From the NCBI GenBank assembly GCA_964579205.1, contig CAZOFH010000001.1, positions 1 through 64,000 on the forward strand: DNA of 64,000 bases, given 5' to 3'. Below, piece by piece: positions 26,202-33,708 of the stretch. This DNA comes from UBA7867 sp964579205 (GTDB lineage: Bacteria; Bacillota; Clostridia; Christensenellales; UBA1242). The notes beneath the pieces were generated by a model. That model saw only the letters and a list, made by a program, of their open reading frames with translations. It ran no database searches and was not told the origin of the DNA. The position numbers and the translations under genes are program-made. Positions within the stretch are counted from its first letter, which is position 1. The number at the start of each line of letters is the position of its first letter.

Positions 26202-26879
26202 TTACATATGTCTAATCAAGCCTATGACTTTACCAATGATAGAAATGTCGTCAAAATACATTGCTGACATTGTAGAGTTTTCTGGCTGCAGCCTAAATCT
26301 GCCGTCCTCTTTGTAAAAGCGCTTTATCGTAGCAGAATCTTCTATAAGAGCAGCGACAATCTCGCCGTTGTTGGCGGTGTCTTGGCGCTTGATGACTACC
26401 ATATCGCCGTCAAAAATGCCCGCCTCGATCATACTATTGCCTCTGACTTTGAGCATAAACAGGTCGCTACCTCTAAACAAATTGTTCGGCATATAGTACA
26501 CATCTTCAAAATTTTGTGTAGCCAAAATTGGCTGTCCTGCAGTAATCTGCCCAAGCACTGGGATAGGGGAGCACTCGTGCACTGCCTCCATATCATTGCC
26601 CTCTACAGTTTCGCTAGGGATCACGACATCGTCAATATCTCCGTCGTGAGGCTGCAGACGCCTGCCGCCCAAGATCTCAATCGCACGGTTTTTGTACACA
26701 TCTCTGCGGATGAGCCCTTCTTCCTCAAGGTAGTTTAGGTAGTACGAAATGGTGGACGTAGAGTTGATACCCATATAGGCGCCCATCTCTCGTAGCGATG
26801 GCGGAAAACCATTCTTCGCCTGAAATTTGATAATGTAATCGAATAATTTATCTGTTTTGTCTTGAATACGTCTTTTCAT
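26202..26879 (-). CDS. lexA: LexA repressor
   Basis: 225 residues. N-terminal winged helix (about 1-70; GFPPSLREMGAYMGI, STSTISYYLNYLEEEG). Self-cleavage occurs at Ala-Gly in GQITAGQPI; the catalytic Ser is in RGNSMIEAG and the Lys in SATIKRF. It represses DNA-damage genes until RecA filaments trigger cleavage. Two in-frame ATGs compete; I choose 26879, which is 9 bases from AAGGAG, over 26888, which abuts it. It is transcribed from its own promoter just after the recombinase gene. Confidence 0.95.
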   Translation of the reverse strand: MKRRIQDKTDKLFDYIIKFQAKNGFPPSLREMGAYMGINSTSTISYYLNYLEEEGLIRRDVYKNRAIEILGGRRLQPHDGDIDDVVIPSETVEGNDMEAVHECSPIPVLGQITAGQPILATQNFEDVYYMPNNLFRGSDLFMLKVRGNSMIEAGIFDGDMVVIKRQDTANNGEIVAALIEDSATIKRFYKEDGRFRLQPENSTMSAMYFDDISIIGKVIGLIRHM

Positions 26880-26901
26880 TTTATTCATCTCCTTTTGATA
26901 T

Positions 26902-26930
26902 ATAATATCATAAAATTTGCATTCTGTCAA
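26902..26930 (-). promoter_or_regulatory. SigA promoter of lexA
   Basis: Minus strand: TTGACA, 17-base spacer, TATTAT. The -35 region lies in a 16-base stretch (26923-26938) repeated with one change upstream of the recombinase gene. No perfect Bacillus-type LexA box (GAAC-N4-GTTC) is seen here. Confidence 0.75.
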
Positions 26931-26949
26931 ACATTTTTTCTAAATATTT

Positions 26950-27996
26950 TTATTTTTCGCGCAATTTTATTACATTTGCAGCATTTCTGCGCACATCCTC
27001 AGACATCGCAGCGTAGTGCTTTTTGGTTGTATTGATATCCTTGTGTCCCAAAACGTCCGCGACCACATAGATATCCTTGGTCTCGCGGTAGAGGTTTGTG
27101 CCATAAGTGCTGCGCAGTTTGTGCGGGCTAATTTTCTTTAGCGGGGTGACGAGGCTGCTATACTTTTTGACGAGATTTTGCACAGCGCGTGTAGAAATAC
27201 GCCGTTTTTGTAGCGACAGAAAAAGTGCTCGCTCAGTCTCAGGCAAATCCTTTATCGTGCTACGCTCTGCTAGATACGCTTTGAGCGCGTCTGCCACCTC
27301 GTCCGAAAAGTACAAGACGACTTGGGCGCCACCTTTGCGCACCACCTTAAATCCATTTATGCCAAAATCGAGGTCATCGACATCTAGCCCAACGCACTCG
27401 CTGACACGTATCCCTGTGCCTAGCAGTAGGGTGATGATGGCAAAATCCCTCGCCTCGGTGTGCTTGTGAAAGGCTTGCTGAGTAGGGGAGAGGGCATATC
27501 CCGTCTCCGCCATATCGAGAAGATTCACCATCTCGTCTACCTCTAGCCGCACGATCGCTTTGTCGTGTAATTTGGGCAAATCCACCTTGTCAGTGACATT
27601 TTTATCCAACTTCTCTTTCTTAAAAAAGTAGCCAAAAAACGACCTCAGCGTAGACAGTTTGCGCGCTTTTGCTCGCTCATTGTTGTGAAAAGTCTTCCCT
27701 CCGAACTCATAAACAGTCAAAAATTCGAGGAAATTCTCGATCTCTGTCGCCGTGAGGTTGTTTAAGTCCATTAACGAAATCTGTTTGGGCGCGCGACCGT
27801 AAAATTGCGGGGCGTGGGTAGCGAGATAATAAAAGAAAATCCGCAAATCATACGCATAATTCAGGCGAGTGAGGGGAGTAGTAGTGTGCTCCACACCGAC
27901 AAAAAATTCACTGCAAAAATACGGCAATTCTGCCTTTAACTCGCGCAAGCGCTGCATATTCTTATCATTGCGCTGAACATAATATTTTTCTGACAT
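26950..27996 (-). CDS. Xer-type tyrosine recombinase
   Basis: 348 residues. N-terminal SAM-like core-binding domain (about 20-130), catalytic domain (about 160-340). Catalytic residues visible: Arg in GTGIRVSE, Lys in VVRKGG, HxxR in SPHKLRSTYG, His in GHKDINTT and the nucleophile Tyr in KKHYAAM. It resembles the XerC/XerD-like recombinase often found beside lexA in Clostridia more than a phage integrase; no phage genes or att repeats surround it. Chromosome dimer resolution is possible but not shown. Confidence 0.85.
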   Translation of the reverse strand: MSEKYYVQRNDKNMQRLRELKAELPYFCSEFFVGVEHTTTPLTRLNYAYDLRIFFYYLATHAPQFYGRAPKQISLMDLNNLTATEIENFLEFLTVYEFGGKTFHNNERAKARKLSTLRSFFGYFFKKEKLDKNVTDKVDLPKLHDKAIVRLEVDEMVNLLDMAETGYALSPTQQAFHKHTEARDFAIITLLLGTGIRVSECVGLDVDDLDFGINGFKVVRKGGAQVVLYFSDEVADALKAYLAERSTIKDLPETERALFLSLQKRRISTRAVQNLVKKYSSLVTPLKKISPHKLRSTYGTNLYRETKDIYVVADVLGHKDINTTKKHYAAMSEDVRRNAANVIKLREK

Positions 27997-28016
27997 AATA
28001 CAAAACCTCGTAGAAT

Positions 28017-28045
28017 ATTATATCAAAAAATCTCAAATCTGTAAA
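28017..28045 (-). promoter_or_regulatory. SigA promoter of the recombinase gene
   Basis: Minus strand: TTTACA, 17-base spacer, TATAAT. An 8-bp inverted repeat, AAATGTTC (28079-28086) and GAACATTT (28102-28109), lies just upstream and could be an operator. Confidence 0.7.
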
Positions 28046-29249
28046 ACATTTTTATGAAATTTATCCAAATTTTATTTGAAATGTTCTATATTTTTAAAAT
28101 CGAACATTTTTTCTTTTTTAAATATTATAAATTGCATAGTACTAAAATTTGATTTTATAAGATTCTTTATTAATTAATATTGATACAATAATAAGTAGTA
28201 ATTTGATTTAATAATTTATAATAGCGTACTTAAAGATGATTTGTTTTGTATGAGTTTGACAAATTATCTAAATTTGGATGAACAACTCCTCATCAAAAAA
28301 TATTTACTCCGTCTCAGCGCGTTTTAAAACGCGTTTACAAAGAGCGTAAAATTATATTGAATGTTTGGTCATCTTCTTAATTTATGATAATGAAAGCTAG
28401 AGGGTATTTTGTCAGAATGAGATTTAAACGCTTTCAGACAGAGTCTAAAAGAGTTTCTGTGCACAAAATTCGTAATTTTGGAATAAAAATGCCGTAAATG
28501 CCCCGTTTTGTGCTCTAACTATGCGTAAAAGTTTTGTTTTACGCATAGTTTAAAACACAATTTTAGGTCATACCCCACTTAAAACTTTAAAGATTTGACA
28601 TAAGTTGTAGCACTAATATTTGACGCCATCTACAAGGCGCTCTGTAAAAAACTCGCCACATCCATCAACGCTCGTCCCACAATCTCTGTTAGGTCTCACC
28701 CGTGTAACGCGCTCTAAACCAAGCAGCAATGCCTCAGCACAATTTGCTACAAAATCAGTTGCGACAGAGCGCTCTCCACACAATCTCACACAGCGTCACA
28801 TCAGTTTCTGCAGATCTTTGTTGCTACAACGCAAGTCACACCGACGGACGGACGTTCGTATTCTAGTCATTTCTCACGCGCTCTCACTCAGATCTTGTAA
28901 AAGCCAGCCCCCTCTATAGCCGCCGGGCGTTATAGACAACAAAATATTTCATCATTCATACTTTAACCACACTCCCCCACAAAACGCAATTTGTGACAAC
29001 GCGTTTTAAAACACTGTCACACAGAATGCCTGCGACACTACTAAAAGGGTTTTTCTTAATATCACCATCAAATTTTAATTGTCAAGAAAAGCGCTCTAAA
29101 ATTACCACAAAAGAGCCTCAAGATTGGTAAAGAAAAGCCTCAGAATTTGTGATAGATTGACTTTGATATTGGCACATAATGCTACAAAACGCGCTGAGAC
29201 AACGCAGTAAAAATTTAATCCTGTTTTGTTTACTAAAATTGTCACAGAA
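28046..29249. other. Gene-poor stretch with palindromes and a repeated 7-mer
   Basis: No convincing gene fits in 1.2 kb. The left third is very A+T rich. It holds the perfect palindrome CGCGTTTTAAAACGCG (28318-28333), a 14-bp stem hairpin (28517-28550) with partly paired flanks out to 28508-28560, and TGTGACA/TGTCACA flanking a similar GCGTTTTAAAAC core (28993-29021). GCGCTCT occurs five times in one orientation (28637, 28709, 28769, 28878, 29091). A 99-codon ORF at 28620-28919 has unlikely composition and no ribosome site. Confidence 0.5.
28508..28560. repeat. Long hairpin
   Basis: AACTATGCGTAAAA (28517-28530), 6-base loop, TTTTACGCATAGTT (28537-28550), a perfect 14-bp stem. Flanks TTGTG and CACAA extend the pairing imperfectly to about 24 bp. 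No T run follows, so a terminator role is doubtful. Confidence 0.65.
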
Positions 29250-29918
29250 TTACCGATATAGCGACAGCAAATAGTCGCCCTGTTTGAGACTTTTTCGGCG
29301 CTCTGCATAGTCTGGCAACACGCTGCCGACCAACTCCCAAAACAGTTTTGAGTGATTGAGCTGCACCAAATGCGCCAACTCATGCACTACGACATAGTCA
29401 ATCAAATCGTGAGGCATAAAAATGAGCCGCCAATTCAGTGATACTACGCCTAAAGAATTACATACGCCCCAGCAAGTTTTTGCATTTGTGAGACGGAACG
29501 CTCTAGGCTGCAGTTGCATTAATGCCGCAAAATATTCTACGCGTTGATACAGGATGTCGAGCGCGGTTTTTTTGAACCACTTTGTAAGTTCTTTGACTAG
29601 ATTTTCTCCAAATTTGGCAGGAACAACGCAGTAATTCGGCTCCAAAAAAATTTTTTTTGCGCTCTCATCATAAGTAATATGATAAATCTGCCCGCAAAAC
29701 ATAATGTCATTGTAGTGAACTATGTCAAAATTCAGTTTTTGAGAGGTCTGGATTCTCTCCAGATGCAGCCTGATCCAATCCTGACGCTTGGCTACCAGCG
29801 CTTCAATTTTGTCAAACGGCACCCTGCGCGGCGCTTTGACAATAATTTCACATTTTTGATTGATACTGATGCTTACGGAGCGTCTATTTGTTCTAATAAG
29901 GTAATCAATTTTGTACAT
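29250..29918 (-). CDS. YgjP-like metallopeptidase-domain protein (DUF45)
   Basis: About 222 residues. The N terminus reads as the beta-rich start of the family (YLIRTNRRSVSISINQKCEIIVKAPRRV in segments). The C-terminal zincin-like part has WGVCNSLGVVSLNWRLIFMP and the metal motif HELAHLVQLNHSKLFW (HExxH with downstream NHS-x-x-F-W). Members are predicted zinc hydrolases often linked to restriction or DNA processing; activity is not established here. I take ATG 29918 after TAGGGG over ATG 29930, though the spacing is short. Confidence 0.85.
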   Translation of the reverse strand: MYKIDYLIRTNRRSVSISINQKCEIIVKAPRRVPFDKIEALVAKRQDWIRLHLERIQTSQKLNFDIVHYNDIMFCGQIYHITYDESAKKIFLEPNYCVVPAKFGENLVKELTKWFKKTALDILYQRVEYFAALMQLQPRAFRLTNAKTCWGVCNSLGVVSLNWRLIFMPHDLIDYVVVHELAHLVQLNHSKLFWELVGSVLPDYAERRKSLKQGDYLLSLYR

Positions 29919-30035
29919 ATCCCCTACCATAAAAAAAGTCGTCTACTTATTTTTACTACAAATTAGAAAAATTTTCAAGCAAAACGCTGCTAAAATTAAA
30001 ATTTCTCAGAAAAATTTTCAAATCTGCCAAATTAT

Positions 30036-30064
30036 TTGACAAATCGGCGAAATTAATATAAAAT
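30036..30064 (+). promoter_or_regulatory. SigA promoter of the PadR-fusion gene
   Basis: TTGACA, 17-base spacer, TAAAAT, followed by AAGGTTGGAGG before the start codon. Confidence 0.75.
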
Positions 30065-30087
30065 CAATTAGAAGGTTGGAGGCATTT

Positions 30088-31575
30088 ATGGTTAGCCAAA
30101 TAAACAAAATAATTTTGAAATCGCTGTCGACAGGCGATAAATATGGGTTAGAACTGATCAAGGACATTCAAAACATCACCAATAACAGGGTTGTGCTAAA
30201 GCAGCCTAGTTTGTACAGCGCTTTGCGCCGAATGGAAAAGAAAGGGCTGATTAGTTCTTTTTGGGAAGATAGCGAGTTGGGCGGCCGTCGGCACTACTAC
30301 TCGCTGACGCGTTCTGGTAGAGAGGAACTTCAGTCGGATAGCGTGGTGAGCGAATCGGATATTCAGTCGATTTTGTACGAGGTGAACAAGAGTTTTTCTC
30401 AAGGTGACAACCTATCCGAGGCTGCTGAGCCTGTCATCAAAAAGACTGCTACTTTTGAGCGATTTGACCCGACTAGTGATCAAGTACATTCAAAAAGTTT
30501 TTCACAACAAGTTCGCAAGTATGATGAGCCTGCGACAATTCGCGAAAAAAGTGTTACGCAGCCCAAGATTGCAGAGGCTCAGGCTCCCGAAGTCAAGGAA
30601 GAGACGAGTTTTTGGCGAGAAAATCTGCAAAAAAATGACTTTGGCGTAAGTTCTAAAGATGAGAATCGGTCTGAATTTGAGTTTCGGATGGAGGAAAACA
30701 AGCCGAATAAGTTTGAAATAAACTACAAGGATATTTTGGGAGACCTTGATGCAGACAAATCGAACGAAGCCACTCTCCCACCACCTCCGCCTGTGCAGCC
30801 TGTTCAACAAAATTCCGACTCAAATCAACAGCGCGCAAGTGAGTATTCGAGACAAATTAGTCAAATTTTTGCCACGACCAAGCCGCAGCAGTCACCTACT
30901 ACGATCACAAAAGAGCAAGAAGAATTGCGTGAGGCAATTTTTAAAAAACACAATCAAAGCACACTAGATGAGATTAGCCGCCGATACAATATCGACACAG
31001 GCGCAGGCAAGCCTGCCAAAACCACGGCGCAAATTGTGGAAGAAGATAACTTTGGTAATTTCGAAAAAGTTGCTCCTGCCGAAATAGAGGTCAAACAATA
31101 TGTACGCAAAACAGAAGAAATCGCACCTAGCAAAAAGGAATTCCTCAATATCAACAAATTAATCTTGACTAGGTCGATGATTATGGCATTCTTTTTTGCC
31201 ATGTCGGTGTTGATTTCGTACTTTGTATTCAGTGCGCAAAACTTCATTTACAGCCCACACGCCTGCCTATATTGGATAGCGCTAGGCGCTGTTGCCGTCT
31301 ATATCGGTGTCATACTGCTACTCACCCTGCCGAACCTAAGCAAAAAAATCCAACTCAAAAAGATAAATTGGTTCGTCAGACTCTTTTATAGGTTATTGAT
31401 TGCTATTGCCCTATATACTTTTGTAATTGCTATGTGCTTATGTTTTGGAATGACCAACTTTATGCAAATTGAATATTTCACAATCTGGTACTTGGCAAGT
31501 CTTGCGATCGGCGGAATAATTGTTTCTTGGGTCTTGAGCGTAATCATTTATTCTACAAAAGCCTTTAGAGAATAG
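30088..31575 (+). CDS. PadR-type winged helix fused to a four-helix membrane domain
   Basis: 495 residues. Residues 1-75 are a PadR-family DNA-binding domain (KYGLELIKDIQ, LYSALRRMEKKGLI, GGRRHYYSLT). Residues ~90-355 are a polar, low-complexity linker rich in Lys, Glu, Gln and Pro, with a PPPPP run. Residues ~360-490 hold four strong hydrophobic segments. The layout implies a membrane-tethered regulator, whereas typical PadR proteins are soluble and about 100-190 residues. The ATG at 30088 has GGAGG close upstream. The gene stands alone between its own promoter and terminator; no obvious target gene is adjacent. Confidence 0.8.
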   Translation: MVSQINKIILKSLSTGDKYGLELIKDIQNITNNRVVLKQPSLYSALRRMEKKGLISSFWEDSELGGRRHYYSLTRSGREELQSDSVVSESDIQSILYEVNKSFSQGDNLSEAAEPVIKKTATFERFDPTSDQVHSKSFSQQVRKYDEPATIREKSVTQPKIAEAQAPEVKEETSFWRENLQKNDFGVSSKDENRSEFEFRMEENKPNKFEINYKDILGDLDADKSNEATLPPPPPVQPVQQNSDSNQQRASEYSRQISQIFATTKPQQSPTTITKEQEELREAIFKKHNQSTLDEISRRYNIDTGAGKPAKTTAQIVEEDNFGNFEKVAPAEIEVKQYVRKTEEIAPSKKEFLNINKLILTRSMIMAFFFAMSVLISYFVFSAQNFIYSPHACLYWIALGAVAVYIGVILLLTLPNLSKKIQLKKINWFVRLFYRLLIAIALYTFVIAMCLCFGMTNFMQIEYFTIWYLASLAIGGIIVSWVLSVIIYSTKAFRE

Positions 31576-31604
31576 AAAAAATCACGGTAAAACCGTGATT
31601 TTTT
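31576..31604. terminator. Bidirectional terminator between the PadR fusion and rnhA
   Basis: AAAAAATCACGGT, 3-base loop, ACCGTGATTTTTT: a perfect stem. Confidence 0.9.
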
Positions 31605-32052
31605 AATTTTGTGCAGCCAAAAAATTGTCTACCTCACCTCGAGCGAGGCGGTCGCAAATATTATTGTACTTGTCATCGGCGTGACCTTTGACTTTGTGCC
31701 ATTTTATCTGATGAATAGATGTGAGCGACAGCAGCTGTTTCCAAAGGTCGTCATTCTTGACAGGTTTTTTGTCTGCAGTTCGCCACGAATTATGCACCCA
31801 GTTGGTGACCCAGTCCTGCAAAAAAGCATTGACCACATACGCCGAATCACTATACAAGTCGATATTGCAGGGCTCCTTTAGCCGCGATAGTGCCTCGATG
31901 ACTGCCTGCATCTCCATCCTATTGTTGGTGGTATCGTTTTGAAACCCACTAAACTGCTTTTCTATCCCGTTATAAATCAGGACACAGCCCCACCCGCCCG
32001 GTCCGGGGTTGCCACTGCATGCCCCATCGGTGTAAATAATTACGGATTTCAT
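31603..32052 (-). CDS. rnhA: Ribonuclease HI
   Basis: 149 residues, standard length for RNase HI. Catalytic acidic residues are visible: Asp in YTDGACSGNPGPGGW, Glu in NRMEMQAVIEAL, Asp in LYSDSAYV and Asp in KVKGHADDKYN. It degrades the RNA of RNA-DNA hybrids. The start at 32052 has AAGGAG 7-8 bases upstream; the longer frame lacks family similarity. Confidence 0.95.
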   Translation of the reverse strand: MKSVIIYTDGACSGNPGPGGWGCVLIYNGIEKQFSGFQNDTTNNRMEMQAVIEALSRLKEPCNIDLYSDSAYVVNAFLQDWVTNWVHNSWRTADKKPVKNDDLWKQLLSLTSIHQIKWHKVKGHADDKYNNICDRLARGEVDNFLAAQN

Positions 32053-32092
32053 AAAATTTCTCCTTTTTTTATAAAAAAGTATGCAAATCTTA

Positions 32093-32121
32093 TTGACTAA
32101 AATCAATTTTTTTTATATAAT
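32093..32121 (+). promoter_or_regulatory. SigA promoter of tRNA-Trp
   Basis: TTGACT, 17-base spacer, TATAAT, 15 bases before the mature tRNA 5' end. Confidence 0.82.
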
Positions 32122-32135
32122 AATATCATACATTT

Positions 32136-32210
32136 AGGGGAGTGGCTCAACGGTAGAGTAGTGGTCTCCAAAACCATTGGTTCAGAGTTCGAATCTCTGC
32201 TCCCCTGCCA
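32136..32210 (+). tRNA. tRNA-Trp (CCA)
   Basis: A 75-base cloverleaf: acceptor AGGGGAG/CTCCCCT, D-arm GGCTCAACGGTAGAGT, anticodon loop TCTCCAAAA (CCA), T-loop GTTCGAATC and encoded terminal CCA. Confidence 0.97.
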
Positions 32211-32236
32211 TTTGTCTAATAATTAGGCGTATACAA

Positions 32237-32266
32237 AGGACGGCTCTTCGCCGTCTTTTGTTTTTG
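32237..32266 (+). terminator. Terminator of tRNA-Trp
   Basis: AAGGACGGC, TCTTC loop, GCCGTCTTTTGTTTTT. Confidence 0.85.
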
Positions 32267-32296
32267 GAATACAACCTGACGAGCAGGCGTTTGAGC

Positions 32297-32767
32297 TCAA
32301 ACTCTATACAATAAGTTTGATAACATATCCAACTTTTGAATGTGATAATACGGCTCTGGGAATTTGGGATCAATAAGATTTAGACAATATCGCCTGAGCA
32401 TATACCACAAATCCATCATACAATATTGAAATCGCATTTCCATCGGCAGCAAAATCTCTTCTTCGCCCTTATCGTAAATTCTCCGACGCGCGTCGATAGC
32501 AAAGAGTTCTTCTCTGAGCATCTTGTACACGACATACTTGTGATCAAAATCAGTACCCTCTATTGCGTGAAAATGCCGCGGCGCATCCGCCATATTGTAC
32601 ATATTAAAGCCGTGATCTAGCAGAATATCGCGCAACTTGACATAATCATAGTATCTGATATCCCTGTCCACGAGCACTACATACTTTAAAACAGGGTCCT
32701 TTTTTGAATCCATACACTCTTGCATCAAAATCTTGGCAAAGCGCTCTTCTCTAGACATTTTAGCCAT
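32297..32767 (-). CDS. Hypothetical protein, no family recognised
   Basis: 157 residues, charged, soluble-looking, no signal peptide or membrane segment. Rich in Tyr, Arg, Met and acidic residues (KYVVLVDRDIRYYDYVKLRD, ARRRIYDKGEEE, MEMRFQYCMMDLWYMLRRYC). The start at 32767 is well supported by ACAGGAGG 5-6 bases upstream. It lies 77 bases downstream of the dipeptidase gene on the same strand and may be cotranscribed. I do not recognise it and give no function. Confidence 0.6.
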   Translation of the reverse strand: MAKMSREERFAKILMQECMDSKKDPVLKYVVLVDRDIRYYDYVKLRDILLDHGFNMYNMADAPRHFHAIEGTDFDHKYVVYKMLREELFAIDARRRIYDKGEEEILLPMEMRFQYCMMDLWYMLRRYCLNLIDPKFPEPYYHIQKLDMLSNLLYRV

Positions 32768-32844
32768 AGCAACCTCCTGTACTTCACCCGCCAAAAGCCG
32801 GCAAAGCAAGCCCTTTTGTAATCAAATTTGGGTAAATGGCGGTA

Positions 32845-33696
32845 TCACCTCTCGGCTTTTGCTCTTACCCGCGCCTCCAAGTTTTTTAAGTTATCGCAAA
32901 AAATCTTTTGCAATGTGGACTGAGAGTAAAATTTTGAAAGACACTCAATCAAATCTTGCATCCCAGAATAATCCATCAAAAAGCCCTTTGGGTTTTGCTC
33001 CCCTGTGCCATTAAAATCAGTGCCCAGTCCTACGCAATCTTCGCCAGCATAGTCTAGCAAATTATCCAAATGACGCCGAATGATATCAAAATCCGCAATC
33101 ACTCCACAAAGTAAGGAATTGTACAAGCATAACCCGACAAAACCATTCCGTTCGTGAATTAACTTAAGCTGCTGCTTGTTGAGATTCCTCTTGATACCGT
33201 ATACCTCAAAACTCGCCGTGTGCGAGCAAAAAGGAGTGTCTACTATCTCCGCAAGTTCCCAAAAAGAGCGTTCATTCAAGTGCGCCATATCTACCAAAAT
33301 ATTATTGCTAGATAGCTCTTGCGCAACACGCCTGCCGAGTTTTGTCATCCCTGCATTAGATAACGCACCACCCGCCAGCTTATTCTGATAGTTCCACGTA
33401 AGCGAAGCACAAAATGGATGAAATTTAATCAATTTGTTGAGTGTGGTGAGATTATCGACAAAGCCAATATTCTCTAATGTTGTGGTCACAAAATCAAAAT
33501 TATCTACCATAGCAAATTTGCGAGCCACATCAGCGAGAATCGCGTCTTTGTCACGATTGTCTCGTACCTCATCAAAGTAATAGGCAGCAAAAAGTTTGGT
33601 CACGTTGTTGTTTTGACAAAATCTCAAATAGCGCGCAACATCAGCACTCGCATTGAATGTCATCAGCAAATCATTGTGCGCATCAGATAACTGCAT
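32845..33696 (-). CDS. Membrane dipeptidase family (peptidase M19)
   Basis: 283 residues, shorter than most members (about 310-400). Visible metal-site signatures of the renal-dipeptidase TIM barrel: N-terminal DAHNDLL, VDMAHLNERSFWEL, FCSHTASFEVYG (His of SHT) and GLGTDFNGTG near the C terminus. No signal peptide, so likely cytoplasmic. Predicted to hydrolyse dipeptides, possibly with D-residues. It begins 12 bases after rny in the same direction. Confidence 0.85.
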   Translation of the reverse strand: MQLSDAHNDLLMTFNASADVARYLRFCQNNNVTKLFAAYYFDEVRDNRDKDAILADVARKFAMVDNFDFVTTTLENIGFVDNLTTLNKLIKFHPFCASLTWNYQNKLAGGALSNAGMTKLGRRVAQELSSNNILVDMAHLNERSFWELAEIVDTPFCSHTASFEVYGIKRNLNKQQLKLIHERNGFVGLCLYNSLLCGVIADFDIIRRHLDNLLDYAGEDCVGLGTDFNGTGEQNPKGFLMDYSGMQDLIECLSKFYSQSTLQKIFCDNLKNLEARVRAKAER

Positions 33697-33708
33697 AAAA
33701 ACTCCTTA

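Noticed and set aside
26950..27996. Prophage or integrative element marked by the tyrosine recombinase
   Set aside because: No phage, plasmid or transfer genes and no flanking direct repeats; the position beside lexA is common in Clostridia.
28017..28110. A dif site for the Xer recombinase
   Set aside because: No sequence resembling the Firmicutes dif arms was found here.
28250..28330. Short ORF of about 26 codons starting MSLTNYLNLDEQ
   Set aside because: No ribosome site and it ends inside the perfect palindrome; not enough evidence.
28620..28919. 99-codon ORF in the gene-poor region
   Set aside because: Very Ser/Arg/Leu-rich, no ribosome site, no recognisable motif; likely chance in C-rich sequence.
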